A DNA stretch of 8,460 nucleotides, taken from CAZGUH01 sp964529005. GTDB lineage: Bacteria; Actinomycetota; Acidimicrobiia; Acidimicrobiales; Ilumatobacteraceae. Location of the stretch: NCBI GenBank assembly GCA_964529005.1, contig CAZGUH010000082.1, positions 1-8,460 of the forward strand. The letters are read 5' to 3'. The position numbers were made by a program, and so were the translations under genes. Shown piece after piece: positions 5,693 through 8,460 of this stretch. The notes beneath the pieces were generated by a model, which searched no databases, was not told where the DNA came from, and saw nothing but the letters and a program-made list of their open reading frames with translations. How positions within the stretch are numbered: the stretch's first letter is position 1; each line of letters starts with the position of its first letter.

Positions 5693-7060
5693 TCAACCGG
5701 CGAGACGCTGAATCTCCCGAGAGATCCTCGCATGAGCAGCGAGCATTTCCTCCATCCGTCCGTGGCTCAGCTGGCCGTCGCGCACGACGATCCGGCCGTG
5801 GACGATCGTGTGCCGGGCGGTCAGGGGGCCACAGCGCAGCCATGCCTCGACCGGATCGGCCACGGCTCCGGCGAACGCCGCGCCGGTCAACGACCACACC
5901 GCCACGTCACCGACCGCGCCGGGAGCGAGTTCGCCGAGCTCTCCCGTGCGCCCCAGGCATCCCGCGCCGCCACGTGTGGCGCATTCGAGCGCAAGGCGGG
6001 CCGTCGCGGCCGCGGGGCCGCTGCGCAGCTTGGCCAGCAGCATCGCCTGGCGGGCCTCCAACCACAGCGATCCGCTGTCGGCCGACGACGACCCGTCGAC
6101 ACCGAGCCCGACCGGACACCCCGCATCGCGCAGGTCGACGATCGGCGCGATGCCCGACGCCAGGATCAGGTTCGACGACGGGCAATGGGCCACACCGACG
6201 CCGGCCGCTCCCAGGCGTCGCACCTCGGCGGGGTCGGGCATCACGCAGTGCGCCACCCATGTGCGCTCGGCGCACCACCCGGTGCGCTCGAGGTACTCGG
6301 TGGGCCGGCATCCGAAGCGCTCGAGCGTGAACGTGTCGTCTTCGGCGTTCTCGGCAAAGTGCGTGTGCAGGCGCACTCCCAGCCGCTCGGCGAGCTCGGC
6401 GGTGCGCACCATCAGTCTTTCGGTCACGGTGAACGGCGAGCACGGCGCGAGCGCGATCCGCACCATCGCGCCCGGCCGTGGATCGTGGTGACGCCCGACG
6501 GCGTCCTCGCTGGCCGCCAAGATCGTGTCGTCGTCCTGGACGACGTCGTCGGGCGGGAGTCCGCCGTCCTTCTCGCCGAGCGACATCGACCCACGGGTCG
6601 GGTGGAAGCGCATCCCGAGGTCGCGAGCGGCGTCGACCTCGGCGGAGAGCAGATCCCCGCCGGCGCGAGGGTGCAGGTACAGGTGGTCGGTGCTCGTCGT
6701 GCACCCCGACAGCGCCAGCTCGGCCAGCGCGACCCATGCGCTGACGTGCACCGCTTCAGTGTCGATCGCCCGCCACAGGGGATACAGCGATCGCAACCAC
6801 CCGAACAACGGCTTGTCGGTCATCGGGGGGTAGGCGCGGGTGAGGTTCTGGAACATGTGGTGGTGCGTGTTGACGAGACCCGGCGTGACGAGGCAGTCGC
6901 GCGCGTCGAGCACCACATCGGCGGTGGGGACGGTGTCGGTCGAGGCTCCGACAGCTTCGACGAAGCCGCCCGTGATCGCGACCCAGCCACCCGGCAGCTC
7001 GCGGCGCTGGTCGTCGAGGGTGGCGACGAGGAGAGCGTTGCGGATCAGGAGGTCAGTCAT
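5693..7060 (-). CDS. Amidohydrolase, probable 8-oxoguanine deaminase
   Basis: This 455-residue cytoplasmic metal-dependent deaminase belongs to the COG0402 amidohydrolase group. After a small beta domain, the TIM-barrel carries the metal ligands HxH (H66, H68 in NTHHHMFQ), H234 with catalytic E237 (LHTHFAEN), H271 (VAHC) and D322 (GLGVDGS). The stretches NTHHHM-Q-LTRA, FGWL-LYP, STDHLYL (123-129), RGSMSLG-DGGLPPD (156-171) and APCSPF (205-210) match what I recall of the Pseudomonas 8-oxoguanine deaminase, which converts 8-oxoguanine to uric acid and ammonia. Atrazine-chlorohydrolase-like, guanine or other aminohydrolases are the alternatives. Its ATG overlaps the stop of the upstream decarboxylase gene by 8 bases (ATGACTGA), a sign of translational coupling. 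Length and ligands are complete. The subfamily is well supported, the exact substrate less so. Confidence 0.85.
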   Translation of the reverse strand: MTDLLIRNALLVATLDDQRRELPGGWVAITGGFVEAVGASTDTVPTADVVLDARDCLVTPGLVNTHHHMFQNLTRAYPPMTDKPLFGWLRSLYPLWRAIDTEAVHVSAWVALAELALSGCTTSTDHLYLHPRAGGDLLSAEVDAARDLGMRFHPTRGSMSLGEKDGGLPPDDVVQDDDTILAASEDAVGRHHDPRPGAMVRIALAPCSPFTVTERLMVRTAELAERLGVRLHTHFAENAEDDTFTLERFGCRPTEYLERTGWCAERTWVAHCVMPDPAEVRRLGAAGVGVAHCPSSNLILASGIAPIVDLRDAGCPVGLGVDGSSSADSGSLWLEARQAMLLAKLRSGPAAATARLALECATRGGAGCLGRTGELGELAPGAVGDVAVWSLTGAAFAGAVADPVEAWLRCGPLTARHTIVHGRIVVRDGQLSHGRMEEMLAAHARISREIQRLAG

Positions 7061-8426
7061 CGGCGAGGGTCTCCACGATCAGTGCGATGTCGTCGACAGT
7101 TGTCAAGGGATTGACGATGCACAGCCGCAGGACGGTCTCACCGTGCCAATGCGTGGGCACGACGAAGCCGATCCCGCGGCGCAGCAGATCGTCGCTCCAG
7201 CGGTGATAGCGCGGACCGTCCCACCCGATGCGCCGGAACAGCACCACGCTCAATTCGGGCCGCATGAGCAGCTCGACGTGCGGTGTGGCGTCGATCAGGT
7301 CCGCCGCCGCGCGGGCCACCCGCAACGTCGTCTCGACGGCGTCGACGTAGGCGTCGGTGCCGTGGGTAGCCAGGCTGAACCACAACGGCAGGCCGCGGGC
7401 GCGGCGGCTGAGGTGATGGGCCAGATCGCTCGGGTTCCACACGTCGGACTCGGCCTCGTGCAGCACATCGAGGTACTCGGCGTGCTGCGTGTGCGCCTGG
7501 CGGGCCACGGCGGGATCGCTGTAGAGCAGCGCGCAGCTGTCGAACGGCGCGAACAGCCATTTGTGCGGATCGACGATGAGGCTGTCGGCGCGCTCGATAC
7601 CCGTGAACCGATCCCGCACGCTGGGCGCCGCCAGCGCGCCGCCGCCGTATGCCGCGTCGACGTGCAGCCATGCCCCGAGCCGCTCGGCTGCGTCCCCCGC
7701 GGCGACGAGGTCGTCCACGACACCGGCATTGGTCGTGCCTCCCGTGGCGACGATGGCGAACACGCGGCGCTGGTCGGCGTGACGCATCGCCGCGATCGTG
7801 GCGTCGAGCGTCGGCGCATCCATCCGGCCGCGTTCATCGGCTGGGGCCACGACGACATCGGCGTCCATCACCCGCGCCGCTTGCGCCACGCTGCTGTGGG
7901 CGCCGCTGCTGGTGAGGACGATGCCGCGCGTCAGGTCGTGGCCCGGCGATCGCTGCCGCCACCGCCACCGCGCGGCGATCAGCGCGCTGAGGTTGCCGGC
8001 CGTGCCGCCGCTGACGAACACACCGCCCGCCGACGGTGGCAGCCCCGCCAGCCCGGCGATCCACGCCAGCGCTTCGTTCTCGGCGAACACCGCGCCCGCT
8101 CCCTCGAGCCACGACCCGGCATAGATGCTCGACGCGCCGACGACGAGATCGAAGAGGACCGCAGCCTCGGTCGGCGCCGCGGGCACGAAGGAGAGGTAGC
8201 GGGGGTGATCGACGCTGATGCACGCGGGCGCGAGGGTCTCGGCGTAGATGCGCAGCGCTTCCAACCCGCCGAGGCCCGACGCGGTGATCGTTGCGCCGGC
8301 TGCGGCGCGCAGCTCGGCGGCCGAGCGCGGCCCGTCGAGCGGCGGCGGGTCGAGGCGCACACGGTCGACGGCGTACCGCACGATCGCGTCGGTCAGCCGT
8401 GCGATCTCGGCGTCGTGGCGGTGCAT
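7053..8426 (-). CDS. Group II PLP-dependent decarboxylase family protein
   Basis: This 457-residue fold-type I PLP enzyme is of the aromatic-amino-acid/glutamate decarboxylase family. It carries HPRYLSF (74-80), a phosphate-binding SGGTAGNLSAL (139-149), the cofactor-stacking His 177 (SSGAHSSV), HVDAAYGGG with PLP-binding Asp 257, and DPHKW with the Schiff-base Lys 289. It likely removes CO2 from an amino acid to give an amine; the substrate (aromatic, acidic or sulfur-containing) cannot be told from the motifs. The ATG at 8426 is preferred because the N-terminal helix begins there, though the ribosome site is weak and no stop lies upstream in frame before the window edge 34 bases away. It is the first visible gene of a four-gene minus-strand run and overlaps the deaminase gene by 8 bases. 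The operon promoter is probably at or beyond the edge. Confidence 0.9.
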   Translation of the reverse strand: MHRHDAEIARLTDAIVRYAVDRVRLDPPPLDGPRSAAELRAAAGATITASGLGGLEALRIYAETLAPACISVDHPRYLSFVPAAPTEAAVLFDLVVGASSIYAGSWLEGAGAVFAENEALAWIAGLAGLPPSAGGVFVSGGTAGNLSALIAARWRWRQRSPGHDLTRGIVLTSSGAHSSVAQAARVMDADVVVAPADERGRMDAPTLDATIAAMRHADQRRVFAIVATGGTTNAGVVDDLVAAGDAAERLGAWLHVDAAYGGGALAAPSVRDRFTGIERADSLIVDPHKWLFAPFDSCALLYSDPAVARQAHTQHAEYLDVLHEAESDVWNPSDLAHHLSRRARGLPLWFSLATHGTDAYVDAVETTLRVARAAADLIDATPHVELLMRPELSVVLFRRIGWDGPRYHRWSDDLLRRGIGFVVPTHWHGETVLRLCIVNPLTTVDDIALIVETLADD

Positions 8427-8460
8427 GCCCGCCAGACTGCCAAAGCTCGGGGGACTAGAT

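Noticed and set aside
5664..5752. Direct repeat ATGCTCGCT at the deaminase 3' end and the transporter start
   Set aside because: Only 9 bases and explained by common codons; no sign of duplication beyond it.
5663..7114. 483-codon plus-strand reading frame opposite the deaminase gene
   Set aside because: The deaminase has full catalytic motifs on the other strand. This frame is Arg/Gly/His-rich without any recognisable domain.

Overview
The window is very GC-rich, with GC-ending codons throughout. It looks like an actinobacterial chromosome. The strongest evidence is a GlnR-type nitrogen regulator, a mycobacterial/streptomycete GlnA2-type glutamine synthetase and a type II glutamine synthetase side by side. 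Acidimicrobiia or a related deep actinobacterial lineage is my guess, not something the sequence proves. No tRNA, rRNA, CRISPR array, insertion sequence or phage gene was seen.

Layout: (1) Positions 1-738, minus strand: the N-terminal 246 codons of a Tat-type lipoprotein of unknown function that runs off the left edge. (2) Positions 739-937: a divergent intergenic region holding a phased set of GlnR-like half-sites (AC-n9-AC-n9-AC) upstream of the glutamine synthetase cluster. (3) Positions 938-4084, plus strand: a compact nitrogen-assimilation cluster made of type II glutamine synthetase (glnII), a strong GNRA-capped hairpin, a GlnA2-like type I synthetase, and a GlnR-like regulator whose ribosome site overlaps the glnA2 stop. 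(4) Positions 4085-4293: a non-coding gap between convergent genes, with several inverted repeats that could form alternative hairpins. (5) Positions 4294-8426, minus strand: four closely spaced genes read right to left, namely a group II PLP decarboxylase, an 8-oxoguanine-deaminase-like amidohydrolase (overlapping it by 8 bases), a GDT1/UPF0016 cation transporter and an SGNH/GDSL lipoprotein.

How the genes may work together: the plus-strand block looks like a self-contained nitrogen-control module. The regulator sits in line with two likely targets, and its probable operator lies ahead of the first. In the best-studied actinobacteria, glnR is usually not next to these genes, so the arrangement is notable. 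GlnA2 homologues in Streptomyces can act on polyamines, so the second synthetase may not be a plain ammonia-assimilation enzyme. The minus-strand block joins purine/amine salvage-type enzymes, a probable Mn/Ca transporter and an exported esterase-like lipoprotein. Its common theme is unclear. I see no clearly undescribed defence or mobile system here; the most interesting signals are regulatory.
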